Below are positions 21,859 to 30,405 of a stretch of DNA of 64,000 bases, piece after piece. The notes below the pieces were generated by a model. The model worked only from the letters and a program-made list of their open reading frames with translations, did no database searches and was not told where the DNA came from. Made by a program: the position numbers and the translations under genes. Source of the DNA: Bisgaardia hudsonensis (GTDB taxonomy: Bacteria; Pseudomonadota; Gammaproteobacteria; Enterobacterales; Pasteurellaceae); contig NZ_SLXI01000003.1 of assembly GCF_004345785.1 (NCBI RefSeq), forward strand, positions 62,001-126,000. Direction: 5' to 3'. Within the stretch, counting starts at the first letter, position 1. The number at the start of each line of letters is the position of its first letter.

Positions 21859-22842
21859 ATGAATAACATAAAACTTCCTAAAATACTATTTGTCGGGGGA
21901 AAGGGGGGGGTTGGTAAAAGTACAACCTCAAGCTCTATCGCAATGTCGTTGTCAAGTGGAGAAAACCCAAATAAAGTATTACTTGTCTCTACCGATCCCG
22001 CTCATAACTTAGGTGATATTTTTGATGTAAATTTTAAAAATAGTATCACAAAAGTAAACGAGAATTTGAGTATAATTGAAATTGACTCCTCTCTTGAAGC
22101 AAAAAATTATGTTCAACAAGTTGCCAAAAATATGAGGGGATTTGTTAGTGCATCTAGTTATGGACGTATAGATGATTATTTTGCCAAAGTTGCTGATAGT
22201 TCATCTACGCTTGAAGCAGCCCTTTTTGAAAGACTCACCACAATCTTAACCAATGAAGCTAATGATTATGATTACATTATAATTGATACCGCACCCACTG
22301 GGCATACGCTCAGACTATTCTTTATGCCAAAAGAGCTTAGAGATTGGAGTAAAACCTTACTTAGTATGCAAGAACGCGGTGGTATGAGTGAAAAAGTATT
22401 AGGGCATTTAGAAGGTGGAAGTAAAAATAGATTTAGTGATCCTGATGGTTTTATAAGAGGACAACTGATTGAAACACTTGATGAACGATACAACCGTTAT
22501 AGTGCCTTTTCAAATTTAGTTAAAGATCCAAATCAATGCGGCATAATTTTAGTATTAAACGCCTCAAAACTAGCTATTGCTGAAACTCAACGAGCTATAC
22601 AGAGTTTAAGCCAAAAGGGATTAAAGCCTTATGCCATAGTTCTAAATAAAGTCCTACCTACTGATTCAGCAGATGATTTTTTAAGTTCAAGAATTGCACA
22701 AGAATCGGAATATGTGTTACAAAGCGATGAAATATTTCGTAATTATCGCTATGCTAAAATGCCACTATTTAAACAAGATATAATAACAAAAGACAGTCTT
22801 AAGATTTTCGGGGATACCCTACTGAAAATTATAAATAAATAA
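21859..22842 (+). CDS. ArsA/Get3-family P-loop ATPase
   Basis: This is a single-domain soluble ATPase of the ArsA/Get3 type. The deviant Walker A GGKGGVGKST (13-22) carries the intradimer signature lysine at K15. The switch motifs STDPAHNLGD and DTAPTGHTLRLFFMP are characteristic of ArsA/Get3 rather than MinD or ParA. No arsenite genes (arsB, arsR, arsD) are nearby, so arsenite export is unlikely. A role in handling the adjacent membrane transporter or the Cys-tailed protein is inference. An eight-G tract at 21903-21910 encodes part of the P-loop and could be slippage-prone. Confidence 0.85.
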   Translation: MNNIKLPKILFVGGKGGVGKSTTSSSIAMSLSSGENPNKVLLVSTDPAHNLGDIFDVNFKNSITKVNENLSIIEIDSSLEAKNYVQQVAKNMRGFVSASSYGRIDDYFAKVADSSSTLEAALFERLTTILTNEANDYDYIIIDTAPTGHTLRLFFMPKELRDWSKTLLSMQERGGMSEKVLGHLEGGSKNRFSDPDGFIRGQLIETLDERYNRYSAFSNLVKDPNQCGIILVLNASKLAIAETQRAIQSLSQKGLKPYAIVLNKVLPTDSADDFLSSRIAQESEYVLQSDEIFRNYRYAKMPLFKQDIITKDSLKIFGDTLLKIINK

Positions 22843-22849
22843 TCCTTAT

Positions 22850-22905
22850 AGTGTATAACTCTCGTTATTCAATGGTAATTTTATCAATAACCTGTGTTAT
22901 ACACT
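22850..22905. repeat. Nested inverted repeat in a convergent gap
   Basis: The outer arms AGTGTATAAC (22850-22859) and GTTATACACT (22896-22905) are perfect complements. Inside them GTTATT (22864-22869) and AATAAC (22886-22891) form a second perfect stem. It lies between the convergent ArsA-like gene and tmcA and has no T run, so it may be a weak bidirectional terminator or a transcript-end structure. Confidence 0.6.
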
Positions 22906-22951
22906 TAATGTTATTCAAATAACTGAGGAATTATCAATATCTTGTAACGTT

Positions 22952-24925
22952 CTATTGGTATTCCCGTAGCATTTTTTTTACTTCTTCTCGACATCGTTTT
23001 AACCAATATTTATACCCTAAATCTTCTGCCAAATATTCTTTATAGTATTTATACCTTTTTAAAAAAGGATAATCAGCCTCATCAGATAATAACAGCAGTC
23101 GCTGAATAGAAGCCCAAGAGCTTGAAAAAGTGCGGTGGTAATTTGCAAAGTTTTCTAAAATAATTTTATCTGTCTCACAAAATATTAAATCTTTACAATT
23201 TTCCTGAAATTGCTCTCTTAATGGATGTTCGATCAGTGCAACATTTCGTTTAAATTCATTGACTGCTTGATTACAAAAAACTGTTCCTCGCTCAGTTAAA
23301 CCTCGAATAGCTACTACAGAATAACTTCCACTACTCGCCTCTTTTTTATCACCAATATGGACAATATCAAAACCACAAATCCGCCAAAAATATGCTAATT
23401 CCTTGGTATAACCAAAACTTACTGATAAAAAATCTATTTGTTGTTCAAGATCTTTTACCAACTGAGCAATAAGTGATTTTCCTATCCCTTGATTTTGATA
23501 ACAAGGTTGTACCGCAATTCTTGAAATACGTCTTGAAGTTAATTGACAAGCCTCTAATAAATTTGTTTGTTGTGTTAATACTTGTGCAACTAAATTACCT
23601 TTTGGACGACGAATACCACGCTGAATATCAAGAATTAGATCCACATCTTGCATATTTCCTTCTTCTAACGACCAAATACAACCAATTAATTGATTTTCAA
23701 TATAAGCCAGTTGAAAATGTTGTTTTGGTGCGTCAAATAAACGACGTAAATCTAAAGGGGAAGTACGATAATGTGCTAATGTTAATAAACCATATAGCTG
23801 TTCTATTTGTTTACTTTCAACTAGTATTTGTTGCTTAATATTTTTAATTTCTACTTTGGATTCAACCGCACTTTGTAAAAAAATATTATCACTAATCTGA
23901 TTTTCCGCTTCTAATAATAACAATGTATCAATAAATTGTTCCAACAGATCATTTTCTTGCCAACGTAATGGTTCAACTAATTCAAAATGCTGTAAAGTGC
24001 GGTTAATTTTAGGAATAAATTTTAATAAAAATCCTCGTCCTGTTCCTTCATAGCTTTGAATGGTTGTCGTACACAAAACACCTTTGAAATATTGAATTAA
24101 TTTTTGTAATAAAGCTAATGGCAACATTGCCGCTTCATCAATAACCAAAAATTTATGTTTAAAAATTTCTGGATTTTCTGTAACTTGTTCGAGCAATAAA
24201 TCAGGTGCAATGAAATCTAAAGGTCTAGATGAAAATTCTTGTAAAATTTTGACCGCACTTTTATTTGGTGCAGTTACTATAACTTCGTCAATTTGCTCCG
24301 CTAATAAACCCGCCAATGCAGATTTTCCTCGTCCTCTTTTTGCCGTTACCACATAAATATCTGCATCAAATTTCAAAATCTCATTAATAATTTTTTGCTG
24401 ACTAGCTGTTGCCAATTTCTTATTTTTAGGCAATTTTTTCTCAGTTTGTAAGGATAAAGGAATAGCTAAATCAGCTGATTGAAAATACACAGGAAAATGG
24501 AATTGCTGAATTTTTTGTTGAAAAAATTGCCTAAAATAAGGCGTTGCGATTGCTTGAGTTTTCCCCGACCAACGTAAACTATCTAAATCTTTTTGATCAG
24601 AAAAATCTTGCCAAGAATTGACGATAATGACCAATAAGCCACCCGATTTTAGCGTACCACTAGCAATCGCTAATGCATCTAAATTTAAGCTATAACGGGC
24701 ATCGTAGATAATACAATCTAACTCTTGTCCTAATTTATTCTTTGCTTTATTAAAAGGGATAAACGAAACAAACTCATTTTGGTATAATAACGGCGTATTT
24801 TCTTGATAAAAAACGACCGCACTTTGAATTATAATTTGCTGAGGTTGTTTATCAAAAAAGCGGTCTAATTGAGTTTTTAGCCAATTATCATTGCCAACTA
24901 ATAATGAGAGTTGTCGAGTTTGCAT
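22952..24925 (-). CDS. tmcA: tRNA(Met) cytidine acetyltransferase TmcA
   Basis: TmcA acetylates C34 of the elongator tRNA(Met) anticodon using acetyl-CoA and ATP. The 657-residue protein has an N-terminal DUF1726-type domain, a helicase-like ATPase core with the Walker motif AKRGRGKSAL and a LVIDEAAMLPL Walker B. A GNAT acetyltransferase region with RISRIAVQPCYQNQGIGKSL follows. ATG 24925 overlaps the ybeY stop by one base, in preference to TTG 24928. Five perfect uptake sequences (23128, 23865, 23995, 24252, 24816) lie within it, far denser than elsewhere in the window. Confidence 0.95.
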   Translation of the reverse strand: MQTRQLSLLVGNDNWLKTQLDRFFDKQPQQIIIQSAVVFYQENTPLLYQNEFVSFIPFNKAKNKLGQELDCIIYDARYSLNLDALAIASGTLKSGGLLVIIVNSWQDFSDQKDLDSLRWSGKTQAIATPYFRQFFQQKIQQFHFPVYFQSADLAIPLSLQTEKKLPKNKKLATASQQKIINEILKFDADIYVVTAKRGRGKSALAGLLAEQIDEVIVTAPNKSAVKILQEFSSRPLDFIAPDLLLEQVTENPEIFKHKFLVIDEAAMLPLALLQKLIQYFKGVLCTTTIQSYEGTGRGFLLKFIPKINRTLQHFELVEPLRWQENDLLEQFIDTLLLLEAENQISDNIFLQSAVESKVEIKNIKQQILVESKQIEQLYGLLTLAHYRTSPLDLRRLFDAPKQHFQLAYIENQLIGCIWSLEEGNMQDVDLILDIQRGIRRPKGNLVAQVLTQQTNLLEACQLTSRRISRIAVQPCYQNQGIGKSLIAQLVKDLEQQIDFLSVSFGYTKELAYFWRICGFDIVHIGDKKEASSGSYSVVAIRGLTERGTVFCNQAVNEFKRNVALIEHPLREQFQENCKDLIFCETDKIILENFANYHRTFSSSWASIQRLLLLSDEADYPFLKRYKYYKEYLAEDLGYKYWLKRCREEVKKMLREYQ

Positions 24926-25392
24926 CAATCTTTTTCTATTAAATAAGGATCATCAAATCCAAGAGATTGCATAATTTCTGTTTCTAAGGATTCCATTTCT
25001 TCCGCTTCATTATCTTCAATATGATCATAGCCGAGTAAATGCAAACTACCGTGTACAACCATATGTGCCCAATGTGCCATTAATGGTTTTCCTTGTTCTT
25101 CAGCCTCTTTCTCTACCACTTGACGACAAATGACCAAATCCCCTAATAAAGGCAATTCCACTTCATCAGGACATTCAAAAGGGAAAGATAATACATTCGT
25201 TGATTTATCTTTGCCACGATATTGAAAATTTAATTGATGACTTTCTTCTTCATCAACAATTCTTACTGTCATCTCAGGTTCAGTATTTTCAGCACGAATT
25301 GCCGCTATCGCCCATTTTTGAATTTGTTGCTCAGTGGGTAAATTGGTAGTATCTTCACTAGCAATTTGTAAATCTATAATCACGTTATTCAT
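24925..25392 (-). CDS. ybeY: Endoribonuclease YbeY
   Basis: YbeY is a zinc metallo-endoribonuclease needed for 16S rRNA 3' maturation and ribosome quality control. The diagnostic H-x3-H-x5-H motif is present as [11 protein letters not shown] near residue 115. The 155-residue length equals E. coli YbeY. In many bacteria ybeY follows phoH/ybeZ. Here it is instead coupled to tmcA by a one-base overlap and phoH lies about 8 kb away. Confidence 0.96.
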   Translation of the reverse strand: MNNVIIDLQIASEDTTNLPTEQQIQKWAIAAIRAENTEPEMTVRIVDEEESHQLNFQYRGKDKSTNVLSFPFECPDEVELPLLGDLVICRQVVEKEAEEQGKPLMAHWAHMVVHGSLHLLGYDHIEDNEAEEMESLETEIMQSLGFDDPYLIEKD

Positions 25393-25694
25393 CTATTTAC
25401 TCGACTACATTATTTAAACCAATCTGAAAAGTCATTGTACCTATAAATTTCAATCTTTTCATAAATTTTATGATAGAACACTAAAAATATGCAAATCATA
25501 ATATAGCAATAACCAATTCTCCAAATAATTATTTCTTACCGCATTTGTTTCACTTTATTTACAAATTTTATTATTAAATAATTTAATATAAAGCAACATA
25601 TAATTTTTCATAAAAGAATTATCAATCTTTGCCAAACTTTATTATTTAATTTACAATCAAGATGTTTTTCACTTGCCATTTATAAGGATTTACG
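25393..25694. other. Divergent intergenic region ybeY/Sel1 gene
   Basis: These 302 AT-rich bases must hold both promoters. The plus-strand gene has a clear AAGGA ribosome-binding site (about 25683). No terminator, uptake sequence or recognisable operator was seen. Confidence 0.4.
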
Positions 25695-26195
25695 ATGATT
25701 TTAAAAAAGCCATTATTTCTAATAACATTTTTAATGTTATTTACCATGCCATTTAATCTAGCCGTAGCTAAAAAACTGACTGATGAGCAAATAGAATTTA
25801 ATACCTTAAAATCCCTCGCAGAAAAAGGTGATCCAGAGGCTCAATATAACTTAGGCAATTTATATGTGAGCGGTCGAGGCGTTGAGCAAGATGATAAACA
25901 AGCAGTAGCTTGGTATAGAAAATCTGTCACTAAAGGATTTACCAAAGCACAATTAAACTTAGGGAATATGTACGCACTTGGTCGTGGTGTAAAACAAAAT
26001 TATAGTTTAGCGGTTGAATGGTATGAAAAAGCCGCGAAACAAGGAGACAGTCAAGCACAACATAATTTAGGCATTATGTACGAAAAAGGACAAGGAGTAA
26101 CGCAAGATCTTGATATGGCAAAAGAATATTTTGGTCAAGCTTGTGATAGTGGTGAACTACTAGGCTGTCAAAATTTTCGTCGTTTAAGCAAATAA
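25695..26195 (+). CDS. Secreted Sel1-repeat protein (small)
   Basis: The protein has 166 residues. A Sec signal peptide is evident (KKPLFLITFLMLFTMPFNLAVAKK, cleavage near residue 25), so the protein is periplasmic or exported. Three Sel1/TPR-like repeats of 36 residues follow, each with the AQYNLGNLYxxGRGVxQD pattern, then a Cys-containing cap (ACDSGELLGCQNF). Sel1 repeats form alpha-solenoids for protein-protein interaction. The specific partner is unknown. It shares its layout and cap with the 733-residue protein downstream of the PTS gene. Confidence 0.85.
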   Translation: MILKKPLFLITFLMLFTMPFNLAVAKKLTDEQIEFNTLKSLAEKGDPEAQYNLGNLYVSGRGVEQDDKQAVAWYRKSVTKGFTKAQLNLGNMYALGRGVKQNYSLAVEWYEKAAKQGDSQAQHNLGIMYEKGQGVTQDLDMAKEYFGQACDSGELLGCQNFRRLSK

Positions 26196-26220
26196 TTTTA
26201 TATTCCTATTACAATTTATA

Positions 26221-26244
26221 AGGCGATTGTTTAGACAATTGCCT
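26221..26244 (+). terminator. Hairpin after the small Sel1 gene
   Basis: AGGCGATTGT (26221-26230) and ACAATTGCCT (26235-26244) form a 10-bp stem with one G-U pair and a TTAG loop. The downstream bases are not T-rich, so this may stabilise the transcript end rather than terminate on its own. The rest of the 296-bp gap to the PTS gene shows no other recognisable site. Confidence 0.4.
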
Positions 26245-26491
26245 AGTTCTCGACAGCTCAGCATTTATAAAAACGTATTAAATAAAAAAAGCTAATATCT
26301 AAAATAATTTCCCTTCCAATATCGCTAATATCCGACAATCTTAGTTAAAAAATACCTTTATTTTCACAATATTAAGATATAAATAAATGGAAATAATCTT
26401 ATGAATTAATTAATATTATACACATACCCTAATATTATCTTTTAAGTATTATTACCATACAACATTCATTACAGAAATTACGGAGGAATTT

Positions 26492-27985
26492 ATGTTTAAA
26501 CAACTTCAACAGGTTGGTAAAGCATTTATGCTACCAATCGCTATTTTACCAGCAGCAGGTCTATTGCTCGGTATTGGTGGTGCATTATCAAATAAAGCAA
26601 CCGTTCAAGCCTACCCTATTTTAAACAATGAATTTTTACAAAGTATTTTCCAAATTATGTCTGCTGCAGGTAGTGTGGTTTTTGGTAATTTGGCTTTATT
26701 ACTTTGTATCGGTTTAGGGATAGGTTTAGCGAAAAGAGATAAAGGTGTTGCCGCTCTCGCTGCAGTAGTTGGTTATTTAATTATGACAGGAACAATTTCG
26801 GCACTTATTCCCCTCTTTTCACCTGAAACAAAAGGAATTGATACTGGAGTGATTGGTGCATTAGTAATGGGGTTAATTACCGTAAAATTACATAATAAAT
26901 ACCATAATATCCAGTTACCACAAATTCTAGGATTCTTTGGCGGTTCTCGATTTGTCCCTATTGTTACAGCGTTTAGTGCTATATTCATTGGTGCAATGTT
27001 CTTTCTAATTTGGCCAACATTTCAAGGCTGGCTCGTAAGTGCGGGTAAAAATATTGCAGCAATGGGAGAAATCGGCACATTCTTCTATGGGTTTTTAATG
27101 CGTCTTAGTGGAGCGGTTGGCTTACACCATATGATCTACCCATTATTTTGGTACACCGAGTTAGGCGGTACTGAACTGGTTAATGGCGAAACCATTATTG
27201 GTGCACAAAAAATCTTTTTTGCACAATTAGCTGATCCAAATCATCAAGGATTATTTACTGAAGGTACAAGATTTTTTGCAGGTCGTTTTGATACGATGAT
27301 GTTTGGCTTGCCTGCCGCTTGTGTCGCAATGTATCACGCCGTTCCCAAAACTCGCCGTAAACAAATTGGGGGATTATTCTTAGGTGCGGCATTAACTTCT
27401 TTCATAACTGGTATTACTGAGCCAATCGAATTTATGTTCTTATTCGTTGCACCTTGGCTCTATGTATTCCACGCATTCCTAGATGGTGTATCTTTTTATA
27501 TTGCTGACTTATTAAATATATCAATTGGTAATACTTTCTCTGGTGGATTTATTGATTTCTTACTCTTCGGAATTTTACAAGGTAATGAAAATACTAACTG
27601 GATTACTGTTGTGATTGTCGGCTTACCTTGGGCATTATTATATTATTTCTCTTTCTTATTCTTAATCCGCAAATTTAATGTAATGACACCAGGACGTGGC
27701 GATGAACAAGAAGATGTAATGGAACAAACGACAACCTCATTAACAGATAATGCTCATATTATCATTGAAGCCTTAGGTAGTGCAGAAAATATTGAAAATG
27801 TTGATGCTTGTATTACTCGTTTACGTGTTGCGGTAAAAAACGTCAAATTAGTAGATAAAGCCAAACTCAAAGCATTAGGTGCGATTGATGTTCTTGAAGT
27901 AGGCGGAGGAATCCAAGCTATTTTTGGTGCAAAAGCCGTTTTATATAAGAGTGAAGTTAATCAAATTCTTGGAAGAGAAGATTAA
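26492..27985 (+). CDS. ptsG: PTS glucose-type permease EIICB
   Basis: This membrane permease phosphorylates a hexose, most likely glucose, during uptake. The EIIC domain (1-400) has about ten helices and the conserved ITGITEPIEFMFLFVAPW motif. After a linker with the TPGRGDE motif comes a EIIB domain with the phosphorylated cysteine in DACITRLRV (Cys440). There is no fused EIIA, so it would use a separate EIIA(Glc). The sequence is closer in feel to Bacillus PtsG and to MalX than to E. coli PtsG, so maltose/glucose specificity is possible. Monocistronic, with a good terminator. Confidence 0.88.
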   Translation: MFKQLQQVGKAFMLPIAILPAAGLLLGIGGALSNKATVQAYPILNNEFLQSIFQIMSAAGSVVFGNLALLLCIGLGIGLAKRDKGVAALAAVVGYLIMTGTISALIPLFSPETKGIDTGVIGALVMGLITVKLHNKYHNIQLPQILGFFGGSRFVPIVTAFSAIFIGAMFFLIWPTFQGWLVSAGKNIAAMGEIGTFFYGFLMRLSGAVGLHHMIYPLFWYTELGGTELVNGETIIGAQKIFFAQLADPNHQGLFTEGTRFFAGRFDTMMFGLPAACVAMYHAVPKTRRKQIGGLFLGAALTSFITGITEPIEFMFLFVAPWLYVFHAFLDGVSFYIADLLNISIGNTFSGGFIDFLLFGILQGNENTNWITVVIVGLPWALLYYFSFLFLIRKFNVMTPGRGDEQEDVMEQTTTSLTDNAHIIIEALGSAENIENVDACITRLRVAVKNVKLVDKAKLKALGAIDVLEVGGGIQAIFGAKAVLYKSEVNQILGRED

Positions 27986-28001
27986 CTCAGTAAAAATCCC
28001 C

Positions 28002-28036
28002 AAAGCCTTGTTAAATAATTTTAACGAGGCTTTTTA
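28002..28036 (+). terminator. Intrinsic terminator after ptsG
   Basis: AAAGCCTTGTTAAA (28002-28015) pairs with TTTAACGAGGCTTT (28020-28033) with one wobble pair and runs into a T tract. Confidence 0.85.
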
Positions 28037-28114
28037 TCTATAAAATTATCATCTTTACTTTCTTCCTTTTTTTCATTTACAATTGACTATCTCATCAAAA
28101 TCAACTAATGGTAA

Positions 28115-30316
28115 ATGCTGATGATTACTAAAAAGAATTATTTTTCTACCACACTTTTTATACTTACCATAGTAATTGCTATAATCCCCTCACCATTTGC
28201 TATTGCAAACAACCTATCAAAACTAGAGCTAGGGATTAAAGCATTTCAAGAAAAAAATTATAAAGCAGCATATAGCTTGCTAAAGCCTCTAGCAGAAAAA
28301 GATAACCCTAACGCCCAATTTTATTTAGCTAAAATGAATTTTTATGGTCTAGGTATAACAAAAAATGATGCTCAAGCGTTTAGCTGGTTTAAAAAAGTCG
28401 CTGAACAAGGTTATTTAGATGGGCAAACTAATCTCGCCTTTATGTATGAAAATGGTTATGGTACTCCGCAAGATTATGTAAAAGCAGTTAAATGGTATCA
28501 AAAAGCGGCAGAAAAAGGCTATGTCTATGCACAAGCAGGACTCGCTTACCTATATCTACAAGGATATGGAGTAACGCAAGATTATGCTCAAGCTGCTGAA
28601 TGGTATCAAAAAGCAGCATTACAAGGTGAAACTAATGCCCAAGTAGCTCTAGGGACTATGTATCAATATGGTGATGGAGTTATACAAGATTATGTAAAAG
28701 CAGCTGAATGGTATCAAAAAGCGGCAGAAAAAGGCTATGTCTATGCACAAGCAAGACTCGCTTACCTATATCTAAAAGGATATGGAGTAACGCAAGATTA
28801 TGCTCAAGCTGCTGAATGGTATCAAAAAGCAGCATTACAAGGTGAAACTAATGCCCAAGTAACTCTAGGGACTATGTATCAACATGGTGATGGTGTTATA
28901 CAAGATTATGCAAAAGCTATAAAATGGTTTCGAAAAGCAGCAGAGCAACAGCATATTTATGCACAAGCCAATTTAGGTCAAATGTACGAACAAGGTAAAG
29001 GCGTACAACAAGACTATTTTCAAGCATTTAGTTGGTACAAAAAAGCGGCACAACAAGGCGATATATTATCACAGTATAATGTTGCTAATATGAGTTTTAA
29101 AGGAGAAGGAACAGAGCAAGATTATTCCAAAGCATTTTATTGGTATTCACAAGCAGCAAGGCAAGGCTTCGATGAAGCTCAATTTAATTTAGGTAAAATG
29201 TATGAAAATGGTGTTGGTACAAAACAAAATTATTTAAAAGCGATAGAATGGTATCAAAAAGCAGCAAAACAACAACATATTTATGCTCAAAATAATTTAG
29301 CCACTCTGTATCAAAAAGGTTTAGGAGTTAAACAAAACTTCCAAGAAGCTATTAGCTGGTATGAAAAAGCAGCCGATCAAGGAAATGTTAATGCACAATT
29401 TAATTTAGGTAATATCTATTTAAATGGTCAAGGAACAAAACAGGATTACAATAAAGCAACGTATTGGTTTCAACGTGCAGCAGAACAAAATTTAGATATG
29501 GCACAATTTAATTTAGGGTTAATATACTATCAAAATCATAAAAATCATCCTGAAGCAATTAAATTATTTCAAAAATTACCAAAACAAAACTATCCTTACG
29601 CAGCACTATATCTTGGAAATCTATATCGAAACGCCACTATTAATGACATTAAAAAAATCATAAAAAAACAAGAGATGAAAGAACTTTCTTATTTAATTGA
29701 GATGTTTCCAACAGAAGAAAATCCCTCTCCTTCCCCTACAATGAGAATGTTTTTTTCTCAATGGATTGATGGTTATATGACCTATTTTCAGTCTATAAAT
29801 ATACAATCAAAATTTCTTTTAAGTGCAAAATGGTACGCATATGCAGCACAAAAAAATATCCCAGAAGCACTATTTAATTTATCATTAATATATAAAGAAG
29901 GGCTAGGGAAGCATAACAATATAGCCTTTGCGCTTAAACTACTAAAACAATCGGCATCATTAGGTTATCTTACAGCTCAAGTAATTTTAGGCGATATTTA
30001 TATGAAAAATCAAAATTATCAAGAAGCACGTAAATGGTATCAAAAGTCAGCCAACCAAGGAGATGCGTCTTCCCTATTCAATTTAGGCTTAATATATTAT
30101 AAAGGATTAGATGTTAAGAAAAATACTAAACAAGCAATAACATTAATGAAAAAAGCATCACAAGCAGGTTTATATCAAGCTCAAGTATTTTTAGGTGATG
30201 CTTATCTTTCAGGGAAAATAGTCAAAAAAGATATAAATGTAGCTAAAAAATATTTTAAACTTGCTTGTAATAATAATTTTAATGAAGCTTGTGATCAGTA
30301 CAAAAAACTCAACTAA
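28115..30316 (+). CDS. Large secreted Sel1-repeat protein
   Basis: A signal peptide (to about residue 32, FAIANN) is followed by an almost uninterrupted Sel1-repeat solenoid. I count more than a dozen ~36-residue units with AxWYQKAAxQG and LGxMYxxGxGVxQDY patterns. A divergent stretch near residues 505-570 and a Cys-containing cap (FKLACNNNFNEACDQY) like that of the smaller paralogue are also seen. Codons at 28472-28687 and 28688-28903 are a 216-bp tandem duplication with only about seven differences. The function is unknown; Sel1 solenoids usually mediate protein contacts. ATG 28121 is an alternative start. Confidence 0.85.
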   Translation: MLMITKKNYFSTTLFILTIVIAIIPSPFAIANNLSKLELGIKAFQEKNYKAAYSLLKPLAEKDNPNAQFYLAKMNFYGLGITKNDAQAFSWFKKVAEQGYLDGQTNLAFMYENGYGTPQDYVKAVKWYQKAAEKGYVYAQAGLAYLYLQGYGVTQDYAQAAEWYQKAALQGETNAQVALGTMYQYGDGVIQDYVKAAEWYQKAAEKGYVYAQARLAYLYLKGYGVTQDYAQAAEWYQKAALQGETNAQVTLGTMYQHGDGVIQDYAKAIKWFRKAAEQQHIYAQANLGQMYEQGKGVQQDYFQAFSWYKKAAQQGDILSQYNVANMSFKGEGTEQDYSKAFYWYSQAARQGFDEAQFNLGKMYENGVGTKQNYLKAIEWYQKAAKQQHIYAQNNLATLYQKGLGVKQNFQEAISWYEKAADQGNVNAQFNLGNIYLNGQGTKQDYNKATYWFQRAAEQNLDMAQFNLGLIYYQNHKNHPEAIKLFQKLPKQNYPYAALYLGNLYRNATINDIKKIIKKQEMKELSYLIEMFPTEENPSPSPTMRMFFSQWIDGYMTYFQSINIQSKFLLSAKWYAYAAQKNIPEALFNLSLIYKEGLGKHNNIAFALKLLKQSASLGYLTAQVILGDIYMKNQNYQEARKWYQKSANQGDASSLFNLGLIYYKGLDVKKNTKQAITLMKKASQAGLYQAQVFLGDAYLSGKIVKKDINVAKKYFKLACNNNFNEACDQYKKLN
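28472..28903 (+). repeat. 216-bp near-identical tandem duplication
   Basis: Copy 1 (28472-28687) and copy 2 (28688-28903) each encode two Sel1 units (72 codons). By direct comparison they differ at seven bases, about 97 percent identity. They abut exactly and stay in frame, so copy-number change would lengthen or shorten the solenoid without frameshift. Confidence 0.9.
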
Positions 30317-30339
30317 TTATTATTTGTAAGCTAAATATT

Positions 30340-30379
30340 AAATACCTGTTTCTGAAATGATTATCAAATACAGGTATTT
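30340..30379. terminator. Bidirectional terminator between Sel1 gene and tyrP
   Basis: AAATACCTGT (30340-30349) and ACAGGTATTT (30370-30379) form a perfect 10-bp stem between convergent genes. The ATTTT on either side makes it usable in both directions. Confidence 0.65.
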
Positions 30380-30405
30380 TACAGTAAAGACTATCTACTT
30401 TTTTA

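Noticed and set aside
21859-22842. Arsenite-efflux ATPase (arsA of an ars operon)
   Set aside because: It has one ATPase domain only, and no arsB, arsD, arsR or arsC nearby. It was therefore annotated only at family level.
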